DNA of 64,000 nt from Microbulbifer sp. THAF38 (lineage in GTDB: Bacteria; Pseudomonadota; Gammaproteobacteria; Pseudomonadales; Cellvibrionaceae): contig NZ_CP045369.1 in NCBI RefSeq assembly GCF_009363535.1, forward strand, positions 2,491,001 through 2,555,000, written 5' to 3'. The position numbers were made by a program, and so were the translations under genes. Of the stretch, positions 18,608 to 27,386 are shown in pieces (position 1 is the stretch's first letter; each line of letters begins with the position of its first letter). The notes below the pieces were generated by a model. The model was not told the origin of the DNA. It did not search any database and was given only the letters and a program-made list of their open reading frames with translations.

Positions 18608-19405
18608 TTATTCTGGTACTCGACAGAGGAGGTGGATATAACGCGCCAGCTGACGATAGGGGTCGGTCTGCGAGTACTCCAGTTCCTTTTGTACGATTGC
18701 CGCGGCGGGCAGTTTGTCGCGAATAGCTGGCGTCATAAAGTCGTGAAAACAGCGGATGCCACTATGACAAGTCACTTCAAAACCCGCCTCTTGCAGCCAA
18801 TCACTCACCCACTCCATTAGCAGCGGGTTTTGTGGTGTCAGGCTGCCGGGGTGCCCGCCCCAGTAATCCTCATCGATATTGCGCTCCAACTGACGAAAGC
18901 TGCCGCGCTGCAACAACCTAAACTCCAGCGCGCGCCGGTTGTAAAACGTCAGAGACAGGTAGCCACCCGGTTTCAGCAAACGGTGCAGTTGCTGCAAGGC
19001 CAGCCGTGGCTCCTCCAGCCACTCAAGCACCGCATGGCAGATTACCAGGTCCGCGCCCTGCAGCATTTTCATCTGCGCCAGCGCTTGTAGGGGCTTATGC
19101 AAAAGGGTTACCCGCTTTTGCAAATGTCTCGCCTGCACCTCTGCCGCAGCATGTTCCAGCATTTGCGCCGAAATATCTGCCAAGTACACCCGATGCCCTG
19201 CAGCAGCCAAGTCCATGGCAAAGTGCCCCTGGCCACCACCGGCATCCACAATTTTCAGAGTGCGCGATTCCCGGCTGACAATCGACGCCAAATCACGGTT
19301 CAATACCGCCAGGCGAATATCCCCCTTGAGACCACCGTAAATTCGATCGCGAAATCGATGCGCCAGGTCGTCAAAGTTTCTGTCGCTGTAACGTGTATCG
19401 CTCAT
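18608..19405 (-). CDS. cmoM: tRNA 5-carboxymethoxyuridine methyltransferase
   Basis: An SAM-dependent methyltransferase that methylates cmo5U34 to the methyl ester in wobble uridines of some tRNAs. The 265-residue protein starts like E. coli CmoM (formerly SmtA): RNFDDLAHRFRDRIYGGLKG. It has the class I motif VDAGGGQGHFAMDLA (about 51-65) and AVLEWLEEPRLALQQLHRLLKPGGYLSL, cut here into typical motifs II and III. Its ATG overlaps the end of the MazG-like gene (ATGA), placing it last in a three-gene operon. The partner enzymes CmoA and CmoB are encoded 4-6 kb away in this window, which supports the call. Confidence 0.88.
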   Translation of the reverse strand: MSDTRYSDRNFDDLAHRFRDRIYGGLKGDIRLAVLNRDLASIVSRESRTLKIVDAGGGQGHFAMDLAAAGHRVYLADISAQMLEHAAAEVQARHLQKRVTLLHKPLQALAQMKMLQGADLVICHAVLEWLEEPRLALQQLHRLLKPGGYLSLTFYNRRALEFRLLQRGSFRQLERNIDEDYWGGHPGSLTPQNPLLMEWVSDWLQEAGFEVTCHSGIRCFHDFMTPAIRDKLPAAAIVQKELEYSQTDPYRQLARYIHLLCRVPE

Positions 19406-19731
19406 GGGGCCCCACCATCCACAACTTCAGTAGCCCGGCGTTCGTTTTCCACGATTTTACTGCGCAGCGCCACATCCATATCCACTCCGAGTACCTCCGC
19501 CAACTTACACAGGTACATTTGGATATCTGCCAGCTCTGCGGCTACCTCTTCAGCATTCTCACTCTGCATCAGCGAGTGGATGTCACCGTTATCACGCCAC
19601 TGAAAATGCCGATTCAATTCGGCCACTTCTACCGAGAGCGCCATCGCCAGGTTCTTTGCGGTATGCAGCTGCTGCCAGCCCCGCAGTTTTGCCACCTTGT
19701 CAAAGGCCGCCACAATTTCACGATTTTCCAC
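19402..19731 (-). CDS. MazG-like nucleotide pyrophosphohydrolase
   Basis: A 109-residue all-alpha NTP pyrophosphohydrolase of the RS21-C6/dCTPase-like group, which removes non-canonical or excess nucleotides. The helix pair with metal ligands is visible: EVAELNRHFQW (Glu-x-x-Glu pattern around 36-39) and AEELADIQMYLCKLAEVLG. The GTG at 19731 is chosen because AGAGGAAG lies upstream and the family N-terminus begins there. A longer frame upstream lies inside the DUF599 gene, whose end overlaps by 14 bases. Overlap at both ends shows a compact operon with DUF599 and cmoM. Confidence 0.82.
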   Translation of the reverse strand: MENREIVAAFDKVAKLRGWQQLHTAKNLAMALSVEVAELNRHFQWRDNGDIHSLMQSENAEEVAAELADIQMYLCKLAEVLGVDMDVALRSKIVENERRATEVVDGGAP

Positions 19732-20449
19732 TGAACTTCTTCCTCTGCTGGCGCTCCAGGCCACCCTCCCGCGCCGCCAAAATCGAATTGAGCGCGCGGG
19801 ACATAAACTCGCGCCGGTACAACACACAAACCACAAAAACGTAACCGGCAATGAACAGCAGAGGGTGGATAAACCATCCCAGTACCGACATGGAAAAGTA
19901 ATAGGAGCGCAAACCGTAGTTGTAACTGTGCCCGGCATGGTCAATTACTTTGGCGGTGCTGATGGCAAAACGGCGGCGCTCGGCCTCGGACAACTCCCCC
20001 GCTTCCGGCGGAGGCGCAGCGCCGATCAGCACATTGGCAAAGGAGTACTGGCGCAGGGACCAGGTAAAATTGAAAAAGGCGAAAATAAAAATCAGGATAA
20101 GCAGCATCACCTTAAGCTCAAACTGCTCAACCGTGGTGGGCTCGGCAAAGGGCAAGCTGGTGAGTACTTCAATGGCGGCCTTGTTCGCCGTTAGGGCCGT
20201 CACCAAGCCCGCCAAAATCAGGATACTGGTGGAGGCAAAAAAGCCAATCACCCGCTCCAGGTTACTGAGGATCGCGGTATCTGCCATCCGCATATCCCGG
20301 TCGAGCATGCGCAGCATCCACTCCACTCGATACCATTGCAATGAAGATGTGAGACACCAAGTCTCTTTGGCTTTCTTACGTGCGAATACGGTGTAACCCA
20401 CCCATGTGATAAAAAAGCCAGTGACGCTGGCAATATCCAACCAGGACAA
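19718..20449 (-). CDS. DUF599 family membrane protein
   Basis: A 243-residue inner-membrane protein with about four helices: near 8-25, 70-88, 110-130 and 200-220. The family pattern is present in SLQWYRVEWMLRML, NLERVIGFFASTSILILAG and NFTWSLRQYSFANVLIGA. No function is known for DUF599. The start is TTG at 20449 with GGAGATAGAGG just upstream; no ATG fits the family start. It heads the operon DUF599 / MazG-like / cmoM and is divergent from the M16 protease gene. Confidence 0.8.
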   Translation of the reverse strand: MSWLDIASVTGFFITWVGYTVFARKKAKETWCLTSSLQWYRVEWMLRMLDRDMRMADTAILSNLERVIGFFASTSILILAGLVTALTANKAAIEVLTSLPFAEPTTVEQFELKVMLLILIFIFAFFNFTWSLRQYSFANVLIGAAPPPEAGELSEAERRRFAISTAKVIDHAGHSYNYGLRSYYFSMSVLGWFIHPLLFIAGYVFVVCVLYRREFMSRALNSILAAREGGLERQQRKKFSGKS

Positions 20450-20624
20450 CCTCTATCTCCCTGTTCGTCTACATTTATGCCGGGGCTTCGGTAGGTGAAG
20501 TCTTCGCCTTGCTGACATCCTTGTCAACACTGTCTTTCCGGTGTGTGCAAGCGGTAGAATAGCGCCCTTTCGCCGGCGGCAGAGGCCGGCCAGAAAATTT
20601 TCTATAACTCCAGGGAGCTGTCTT

Positions 20625-23534
20625 TTGAACAACTCACATCCTGCATTTGAACTGGTTACCAGCGCAGAAATCGATTCCCTCGGCGTGCGCGTCGAAGAAT
20701 ACCGTCACACCACCACCGGTGCCCAACACCTGCACATTGCCGCAGACAACGCGGAAAATGTTTTCCTGGTGGCACTGCGCACTGTGCCCCACGATTCCAC
20801 CGGTGTGGCCCATATTCTCGAGCACACCGCACTGTGCGGCAGTAACAAATACCCGGTGCGCGACCCTTTCTTTATGATGATTCGGCGTTCACTCAACACC
20901 TTTATGAATGCCTTCACCAGCTCGGACTGGACCGCCTACCCCTTTGCAAGCCAAAACCGCAAGGATTTCAATAACCTTCTCGATGTTTATTTGGATGCGG
21001 TATTTTTCGCCACATTGGACCCGCTGGATTTTGCCCAGGAAGGACACCGCCTGGAATTTGCCGAAACCGAAAACACCAGCAGTGAGCTGGTCTACAAAGG
21101 CGTGGTGTTCAATGAGATGAAGGGCGCCATGAGCTCGGTCAGCTCGCAGCTTTGGCACACCCTGAGCAAATATCTGTTCCCCACCACGACCTACCACTTC
21201 AACTCCGGTGGCGAACCCTCAGATATTCCCAAGCTCAGCTACCAAGAGTTAGTGGATTTCTACCGCAGTCACTACCACCCCAGCAACGCCATTTTTATGA
21301 CCTTCGGCGATATTCCCGCCGCAGAACACCAGGCTGCTTTTGAAGAAAAAGCGCTGCACAAATTTGAGAAGCTGGACAAGACCATCGAGGTGGGCCGCGA
21401 AGATCGCTACTACGCTCCACTCAAGGTGGAAGAGCACTACCCGCTTACCGGCGAGCCTCTGGAAGGAAAAACCCATATTGTTTTGAGCTGGTTACTCGGT
21501 GACGTAACCGATCTGGAAGAGGCCCTCACCGCACATCTGCTCGCCGGTGTACTGCTGGATAACAGTGCCTCCCCGCTGATGAAACTGTTAGAGACCACCG
21601 ACCTCGGCACCTCCCCTTCCCCACTTATCGGGCTGGACGATTCCCAGCGGGAACTTGTGTTTGTCTGCGGTATTGAAGGCAGCGAGCGCGAGCGCGCCGA
21701 CGAGCTGGAAAAACAAGTGCTCGCCGTTCTGGAAGAAGTGGCCGAGAAAGGCATTCCTTACGAGCAGGTAGCCGCTAGTTTGCACCAGCTGGAACTACAA
21801 CAGCGCGAAATCGGTGGTGACGGCTACCCCTTCGGCCTGCAACTGATCCTCACCGCGCTTACTGGCGCTACCCACCGTGGCGATGCGGTTGGCCTGCTGA
21901 ATATCGACGCCACCCTGGAAAAACTGCGCGAACAGATCAAAGATCCGATGTTTATCGCCAATAAAGCCCGCAAACTATTGCTGGAAAACCAGCACCGCGT
22001 GCGCCTGGTGATGAGCCCGGACGACAAACTGGCCGAGCGCAAAGAGCAGGCGGAAAAGGAACAGCTAGCGCAGATTAAGGCGCGCCTCAGCGAGAAGGAA
22101 AAAGCGCAGATTGTCGAAACCGCCAAGGCCCTAGCGGATCGCCAAAATCGCGAGGACGATGCCTCCATCCTGCCCAAAGTGGGTGTAGAGGATATTCCCG
22201 CGGAAATGCCCGATGTCGAGGGTGAAACCACTGAAATTGGCGAGCAAAAACTCACCCGCTACAGCGCCGGTACCAATGGTCTGGTTTACCAGCAGATGGT
22301 TTGCGCCCTGCCGGAATTTAGCGAAGAGGAAAAGGCGCTGCTGCCCTACTACTGCCAGGTATTGAGCGAGGTTGGCCTCGCCGATAAAGACTACCTGGAA
22401 GTCCAGCAATGGCAGACCCGTGTCGCCGGTGCCCTGCATGGCTTTACCAGCAGTCGCACCGCCATCGACAACCTGGATCACCTGTCCGGCCACTTTATTC
22501 TTTCCGGCAAGGCACTCTCTCGCAACCAGGGCGAACTCACCGAACTGATGCAGGCCACCATGGCGCAAGTGCGCTTCGATGAGCACGCCCGCATTAAAGA
22601 ACTGCTGCAACAAACCCTGGCGCGCCGCGAACAGGGCGTTGTGGGCAACGGCCACGCTCTCGCCATGGCAGCTGCCAGTGCCGGCTACAATCGCGCAGCC
22701 TGGGAGAGCCACGCCAGCGGCGGCCTGCTGGGCCTGCGCAACCTGAGAGCTCTGGTCAAAGGGCTCGATGAAAAAGACGGCCTGAAGCAACTTTCCGCGC
22801 ATTTCCAGGCGATCCACGACAAGATCCTCGCCGCCCCACGTCAGTTCCTGTTGATTGGGGAAGAGGAGAAACTGGGAGATTTCAGCCAGGCATTGGCCCC
22901 GCTCATCTCTACGCCCAGCGCAACTGCGGCCAACCCGGATGCACCCTTTGAGCGCAAACAGGTACAAGAGCTCTGGGTGGCCAACAGCCAGGTGAATTTC
23001 TGCTCCAAGGCTTACGCCACTGTGCCCATGTCGCACCCGGATGCCGCACCGCTTTCTGTATTGAGCGGTTTCCTCCGCAACGGCTTCCTGCACCGCACGA
23101 TTCGCGAACAGGGCGGCGCCTACGGCGGTGGTGCCGGACACGATAGCAATATCGGGGTATTCCGCTTTTACTCCTATCGCGACCCGCGCATGGGAGAAAC
23201 CCTAGAGGATTTCGATGCCTCTTTACAGTGGCTGGCCGAAGGCAAGCACAAGGAGGAGCAAGTGGAAGAATCGATCCTCGGTGTGATTGGCGGCCTGGAC
23301 AAACCCGGCTCCCCCGCCGGCGAGGCCAAAAAGAATTTCCACTCCGGCCTATATGGACGCACCCACGAAGTACGCCAGCAGTTCCGCAAGCGGGTGACAG
23401 AAGTTACTTTGCAAGACCTGCAGCGTGTTGGTGCCACTTACCTGGAACCGTCCAAAGCTAGCACCGCTATTGTCACCGGCCCTCAAGGCAGTGAAGCGGC
23501 GGCAAAGCTGAACCTGCAAGAAGAAAAACTGTAA
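20625..23534 (+). CDS. PreP-like M16C zinc metalloprotease
   Basis: A 969-residue insulinase-family peptidase that likely degrades peptides inside a closed chamber. The inverted zinc motif HILEH is at 63-67 (GVAHILEHTALCGSNKYPVRDPF), and the distal Glu lies in GVVFNEMKGAMSS about 76 residues further on. The C-terminal half includes the substrate-closing QGGAYGGGAGHDSNIGVF segment. The total size and order match presequence protease, made of four M16 modules. The TTG at 20625 has AGGGAG at ideal spacing; the upstream ATG at 20541 lacks one and adds non-conserved residues. No signal peptide is evident. Confidence 0.88.
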   Translation: MNNSHPAFELVTSAEIDSLGVRVEEYRHTTTGAQHLHIAADNAENVFLVALRTVPHDSTGVAHILEHTALCGSNKYPVRDPFFMMIRRSLNTFMNAFTSSDWTAYPFASQNRKDFNNLLDVYLDAVFFATLDPLDFAQEGHRLEFAETENTSSELVYKGVVFNEMKGAMSSVSSQLWHTLSKYLFPTTTYHFNSGGEPSDIPKLSYQELVDFYRSHYHPSNAIFMTFGDIPAAEHQAAFEEKALHKFEKLDKTIEVGREDRYYAPLKVEEHYPLTGEPLEGKTHIVLSWLLGDVTDLEEALTAHLLAGVLLDNSASPLMKLLETTDLGTSPSPLIGLDDSQRELVFVCGIEGSERERADELEKQVLAVLEEVAEKGIPYEQVAASLHQLELQQREIGGDGYPFGLQLILTALTGATHRGDAVGLLNIDATLEKLREQIKDPMFIANKARKLLLENQHRVRLVMSPDDKLAERKEQAEKEQLAQIKARLSEKEKAQIVETAKALADRQNREDDASILPKVGVEDIPAEMPDVEGETTEIGEQKLTRYSAGTNGLVYQQMVCALPEFSEEEKALLPYYCQVLSEVGLADKDYLEVQQWQTRVAGALHGFTSSRTAIDNLDHLSGHFILSGKALSRNQGELTELMQATMAQVRFDEHARIKELLQQTLARREQGVVGNGHALAMAAASAGYNRAAWESHASGGLLGLRNLRALVKGLDEKDGLKQLSAHFQAIHDKILAAPRQFLLIGEEEKLGDFSQALAPLISTPSATAANPDAPFERKQVQELWVANSQVNFCSKAYATVPMSHPDAAPLSVLSGFLRNGFLHRTIREQGGAYGGGAGHDSNIGVFRFYSYRDPRMGETLEDFDASLQWLAEGKHKEEQVEESILGVIGGLDKPGSPAGEAKKNFHSGLYGRTHEVRQQFRKRVTEVTLQDLQRVGATYLEPSKASTAIVTGPQGSEAAAKLNLQEEKL

Positions 23535-23544
23535 TTACGCCAGG

Positions 23545-23577
23545 CCCCCGGCAGCAATATCTGCCGGGGCGCCGGTT
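23545..23577 (+). terminator. Rho-independent terminator after the M16 protease gene
   Basis: A perfect 9-bp GC-rich stem (CCCCGGCAG with CTGCCGGGG) and six-base loop start 10 bases after the stop. A TTTT run follows after five further bases. It separates the protease gene from cmoA. Confidence 0.7.
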
Positions 23578-23656
23578 TTACCCGCTTGCAGACAAAATGT
23601 ACTCGGCGGTAATCATTTCTCTCGGATCATTGCCGTGATCCCTAAGCGAAGTCCCG

Positions 23657-24400
23657 ATGAGCAAACAAGATAATATCTACGCAAACCCACTGGGCCAGGT
23701 GGCCGGTTTTGAATTTGATCGGCAGGTGGTGCAAGTCTTCCCGGACATGATCAAGCGCTCCGTGCCCGGCTACACCACCATCGTGGCCATGATCGGCACC
23801 CTCGCGGAACGCTATGCCCAGGCCGGCAGCCGTTGCTATGACCTCGGCAGCTCACTATGTGCCGCCACCCTGGCCATGCGCCACCGTATTCCCGCGGCAG
23901 ATTGCGAAATCATTGCCGTAGATAATTCCGAGGCGATGGTGTCCCAGGCGCGCACGGTACTCGAAGCGGACAGCGGCGAAGTGCCCGTGCAACTCATCTG
24001 CGACAACCTGCAAAACGTGGCAATTGAAAACGCCTCCGTTGTGGTGCTGAACTTCACCCTGCAATTTATTCCGGTTGAGGAGCGCGAGGAAATCCTGCGT
24101 AAAATCCAGCAGGGACTGCGCCCCGGCGGCATACTGATTATTTCCGAGAAAGTGGACTTCGCCGATAAAGACCACAACGAACTGATGATTGAGTTACATC
24201 ACTCTTTCAAGGCCGCTAATGGCTACAGCGCCCTGGAAATCGCACAAAAACGTTCGGCTTTAGAAAACGTATTGATTCCTGAGACCCTGGACACCCACCG
24301 CACGCGCCTGAAAAGTGTCGGCTTCACCAGCGTCGATGTCTGGTTCCAGTGTTTTAACTTTGCCTCCCTGATCGCCATCAAAGGCACCCCCGATAAGTAA
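23657..24400 (+). CDS. cmoA: Carboxy-S-adenosyl-L-methionine synthase
   Basis: It makes carboxy-SAM from SAM and prephenate, the donor for cmo5U34 formation in tRNA. The 247-residue protein has the CmoA N-terminus ([20 protein letters not shown]), [13 protein letters not shown], the class I methyltransferase motif [15 protein letters not shown] and [14 protein letters not shown]. It lies six bases upstream of cmoB, so the pair is an operon as in E. coli. Confidence 0.95.
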   Translation: MSKQDNIYANPLGQVAGFEFDRQVVQVFPDMIKRSVPGYTTIVAMIGTLAERYAQAGSRCYDLGSSLCAATLAMRHRIPAADCEIIAVDNSEAMVSQARTVLEADSGEVPVQLICDNLQNVAIENASVVVLNFTLQFIPVEEREEILRKIQQGLRPGGILIISEKVDFADKDHNELMIELHHSFKAANGYSALEIAQKRSALENVLIPETLDTHRTRLKSVGFTSVDVWFQCFNFASLIAIKGTPDK

Positions 24401-24406
24401 GTACCC

Positions 24407-25384
24407 GTGATTGACTACACCCAACTCTACCAAGGCCTGCAACATATCCCGGAACTGCGCGGCTGGCTGACCCAGCTGCCTCAGCAGGTAGCCGAAAACC
24501 TGAGCCCGCATCGCTGGGGCGACCTGCCCGACTGGCGCGCCGCTGTCGAAGCTCTGCCAGATATCGCCCCTTCCAGCATCGAGCTCGGCAATAGTGTGCG
24601 TATCGGCCAGGCCAGTGACGCCTCGCCGGAGCAGTTGCAGTTACTGGAACAGGAACTGAGAAAACTGCATCCCTGGCGCAAAGGCCCCTGGGAAATTTTT
24701 GGCCTGCCTATCGATACCGAATGGCGCTCCGACTGGAAATGGGACCGGGTACTGCCTCACCTGGCACCTATGGAAAACAGGCTGGTGCTGGATGTGGGTT
24801 GCGGCAACGGCTATCACTGCTGGCGCTCCTATGGCGCCGGCGCCCGGCGTGTGATTGGCATCGACCCCTCGGCAAAATTCGTCGCTCAGTTTTACGCCCT
24901 GAAAAAATATCTCGGCGACGACCAGCCGGTGGACCTACTGCCACTCGGCATCGAGGCCCTGCCCGCAAATCTACGCGCCTTCGATACCACCTTCTCAATG
25001 GGTGTGCTCTACCACCGCCGCTCTCCAATGGATCACCTGCGCGAGCTACGTGAGACCTTGCGCCCCGGTGGCCAGCTGGTGTTGGAGACCTTAGTGATTG
25101 ATGGCGGGCTCGGGGATTGCCTGGTGCCGGAAGATCGCTACGCCAAAATGCGCAATGTATGGTTCTTCCCCAGCTGCGCCACTTTGGAAAGTTGGCTGCG
25201 GAAATGCGGGTTTCACAACCCCAGGACGGTAGACTTGAATACCACTAGCCTGGAGGAACAGCGGCGCACCGACTGGATGCATTTTGAATCCCTAGCCGAC
25301 TTTCTCGATCCGCAATCGCCGGATAGAACCGTAGAAGGTCACCCCGCGCCCAAACGCGCTGTTTTGGTCGCGGAAGTGCCGTAG
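24407..25384 (+). CDS. cmoB: tRNA U34 carboxymethyltransferase
   Basis: It transfers the carboxymethyl group of carboxy-SAM to 5-hydroxyuridine-34 of tRNA. The 325 residues include the CmoB signature KGPWEIFGLPIDTEWRSDWK (about 90-109), motif I VLDVGCGNGYHCWRSYGAGA and the SMGVLYHRRSPMDHL segment. The start is GTG at 24407, matching the family opening MIDY. The spacing to cmoA is six bases, so translation is probably coupled. Confidence 0.95.
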   Translation: MIDYTQLYQGLQHIPELRGWLTQLPQQVAENLSPHRWGDLPDWRAAVEALPDIAPSSIELGNSVRIGQASDASPEQLQLLEQELRKLHPWRKGPWEIFGLPIDTEWRSDWKWDRVLPHLAPMENRLVLDVGCGNGYHCWRSYGAGARRVIGIDPSAKFVAQFYALKKYLGDDQPVDLLPLGIEALPANLRAFDTTFSMGVLYHRRSPMDHLRELRETLRPGGQLVLETLVIDGGLGDCLVPEDRYAKMRNVWFFPSCATLESWLRKCGFHNPRTVDLNTTSLEEQRRTDWMHFESLADFLDPQSPDRTVEGHPAPKRAVLVAEVP

Positions 25385-25533
25385 CTTGTATCACAGCCGG
25401 TGATAGGGAACTCATAAATTCCGCAAAACCCGCAACAAGTAGAATTTTGTACGGAATAGCAGCTGCCATCTTGATTGTTGCGCCTTGTAAGGCAAAGTGC
25501 GCCCCTAAATGGTGCAACTATATCCTTAAGGGA

Positions 25534-25555
25534 GGGCCGCAACTGTGTGCGGCCC
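25534..25555 (+). promoter_or_regulatory. GC-rich hairpin immediately upstream of the serine dehydratase start
   Basis: GGGCCGCA pairs perfectly with TGCGGCCC around a six-base loop, ending 16 bases before the ATG and just upstream of the weak AGAGAA ribosome site. It could be a leader structure affecting translation or an inverted-repeat operator. It is not followed by a T tract, so it is not a simple terminator. Confidence 0.4.
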
Positions 25556-25571
25556 AGCGCAGAGAATTTAT

Positions 25572-26957
25572 ATGAGTATTAGCGTATTTGAACTGTTCAA
25601 AATTGGTGTCGGCCCCTCAAGCTCCCATACGGTGGGCCCAATGGTCGCCGCACGCCAGTTTGTTCAGGACCTGCGCGACCGCGACCAGCTCGCAAAAACC
25701 GACCGCGTTCAAGTACACCTTTACGGCTCCCTGGCCCTGACCGGCGTCGGCCACGGCACCGATATGGCCGTATTGATGGGACTGCTAGGCCAAACCCCCG
25801 ATACTATCGACGTCGATAGCATCGACGAGAAGATGGGCGCCATCCACGGCGAGCAGGTGTTGACCCTCAATGGTGACCACAAAATAGAGTTTGTTCACGA
25901 TCGCGACCTGCTCTTCCATATGGAAGAGTTTCTGCCTCAACATTCCAACGGCATGACCTGCCAGGCCTATTGCGGCGATGAACTGTTGTTCGAGCGCAGC
26001 TATTTCTCCATCGGCGGTGGCTTTGTTCTTTCAGAAGAAGACTTCGCCCACAAGGAGGAGATTGCCACCCTGCTGCCCTACGATTTCAGCAACGCCGAAC
26101 AGCTGATGAAGATCTGCGACCGGCATGGCTGGACCATCGCCGAATTGGCTATGGAAAATGAGAAAGCATTTCGCAGCGAACAGGAAGTCAAAGACCGCCT
26201 GTGGAATATTTGGAAAGTGATGGAGGCCTCCATCGAGCGGGGCTGCCAGCAAAAAGGCATTCTGCCCGGCGGCCTAAAAGTGCGTCGCCGTGCCGCCGAA
26301 CTCTACTGCGAGCTGAGTAAGCAAACCGCAGAGGAGCGCAATCGCGGCCTCGCCATCCTCGACTGGGTAAGCCTGTTTGCCCTCGCCGTTAACGAAGAGA
26401 ATGCCGCGCGCGGCCGCATTGTTACCGCCCCCACCAACGGTGCCGCCGGTGTTATTCCCGCGGTTATCGCCTATTACGTGGAGTTTGTACACGACCCAGA
26501 AGTACACGGCGAACTCAAGGATCAGGTAGTGAAGTTCCTGCTCACCGCCGGCGCCATCGGCATGCTATTTAAGAAAAATGCCTCTATATCCGCTGCCGAA
26601 GTGGGCTGCCAGGGCGAGATCGGCGTTGCCTGCTCCATGGCCTCCGCAGGCCTGGCCGCCGTGGAAGGCGGCAGCAACCAGCAAATCGAGAACGCCGCCG
26701 AGATCGGGATGGAACACAACCTGGGCCTCACCTGCGATCCTATAGGTGGCTTGGTGCAAGTTCCCTGTATCGAGCGCAACACCATGGGCGCAGTAAAAGC
26801 CATCAACGGCGCTCGCCTGGCCCTACGCGGCGACGGCGCCCATATCGTACCGCTGGATAGCGTGATCGAAACCATGCGCCAGACTGGTATCGATATGCAG
26901 AGTAAATATAAGGAGACATCTCTGGGTGGGCTGGCGGTTAACGCGGTTAACTGCTGA
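25572..26957 (+). CDS. sdaA: L-serine ammonia-lyase (iron-sulfur type)
   Basis: It deaminates L-serine to pyruvate with a [4Fe-4S] cluster. The 461-residue single-chain enzyme has the beta domain at the N-terminus ([20 protein letters not shown]) and the alpha domain with cluster cysteines in [16 protein letters not shown] and [16 protein letters not shown]. The ATG at 25572 fits the family start; an upstream in-frame ATG at 25545 falls inside the hairpin. It could equally be called sdaB, since the paralogues cannot be told apart by sequence alone. It is transcribed alone. Confidence 0.93.
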   Translation: MSISVFELFKIGVGPSSSHTVGPMVAARQFVQDLRDRDQLAKTDRVQVHLYGSLALTGVGHGTDMAVLMGLLGQTPDTIDVDSIDEKMGAIHGEQVLTLNGDHKIEFVHDRDLLFHMEEFLPQHSNGMTCQAYCGDELLFERSYFSIGGGFVLSEEDFAHKEEIATLLPYDFSNAEQLMKICDRHGWTIAELAMENEKAFRSEQEVKDRLWNIWKVMEASIERGCQQKGILPGGLKVRRRAAELYCELSKQTAEERNRGLAILDWVSLFALAVNEENAARGRIVTAPTNGAAGVIPAVIAYYVEFVHDPEVHGELKDQVVKFLLTAGAIGMLFKKNASISAAEVGCQGEIGVACSMASAGLAAVEGGSNQQIENAAEIGMEHNLGLTCDPIGGLVQVPCIERNTMGAVKAINGARLALRGDGAHIVPLDSVIETMRQTGIDMQSKYKETSLGGLAVNAVNC

Positions 26958-26971
26958 TTGATTTTTTTATG

Positions 26972-27000
26972 CCGGGGTTGGATTTAGCCCCGGTAATTTT
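26972..27000 (+). terminator. Terminator after the serine dehydratase gene
   Basis: A CCGGGG/CCCCGG stem with a ten-base loop and a following TAATTTT. It starts 15 bases after the stop codon. Confidence 0.65.
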
Positions 27001-27348
27001 GCTATTTCTGGCGAATCAATTTTTCACAGAAGCCTCTGAACAGCCCCATAAAACCTCTGTGGACCTCGAAGACTACAGAAGTTAGGTCCGGCTCGCCACA
27101 AAAGGCCTTAGTCCTTTCAAATTTCAACCTCGAAAAATACCTATAGCCTACTTTTATGGCCCGATCTTTATCTAGGGGCATTAGATTTTAATCTTAGGGC
27201 CACTCTTTGAAAGTATAAAAGCCCCCTTAAGCCTCCAGTGGCATGTTCTACGAGTCCCCATTGGCTTACATGGTATATTCTGCCGCAAGTCTAGCAGTAG
27301 TTACTTGGGCATCCAGAGTAAACACAACAAGAGGCAGTCTTAGTAAAA
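27001..27348. other. Gene-poor AT-rich spacer
   Basis: About 350 bases between two convergent terminators. A 46-codon forward frame at 27243-27383 (opening MFYESPLAYMVYSAASLAVV) runs through the opposing terminator and has no ribosome site, so I do not call it. Nothing else recognised. Confidence 0.3.
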
Positions 27349-27378
27349 GACCGGGACCTTTAAGAAAAGGGCCCGGTC
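27349..27378 (-). terminator. Terminator of the large lipoprotein gene
   Basis: Read on the minus strand, GACCGGGCC pairs with GGTCCCGGTC (one mismatch) and is followed by TTTT. It begins nine bases after the lipoprotein stop at 27387. Confidence 0.7.
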
Positions 27379-27386
27379 GATAAGGG

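Noticed and set aside
27243..27383. 46-codon frame downstream of the serine dehydratase gene
   Set aside because: It reads through the terminator of the opposing gene and has no ribosome site.
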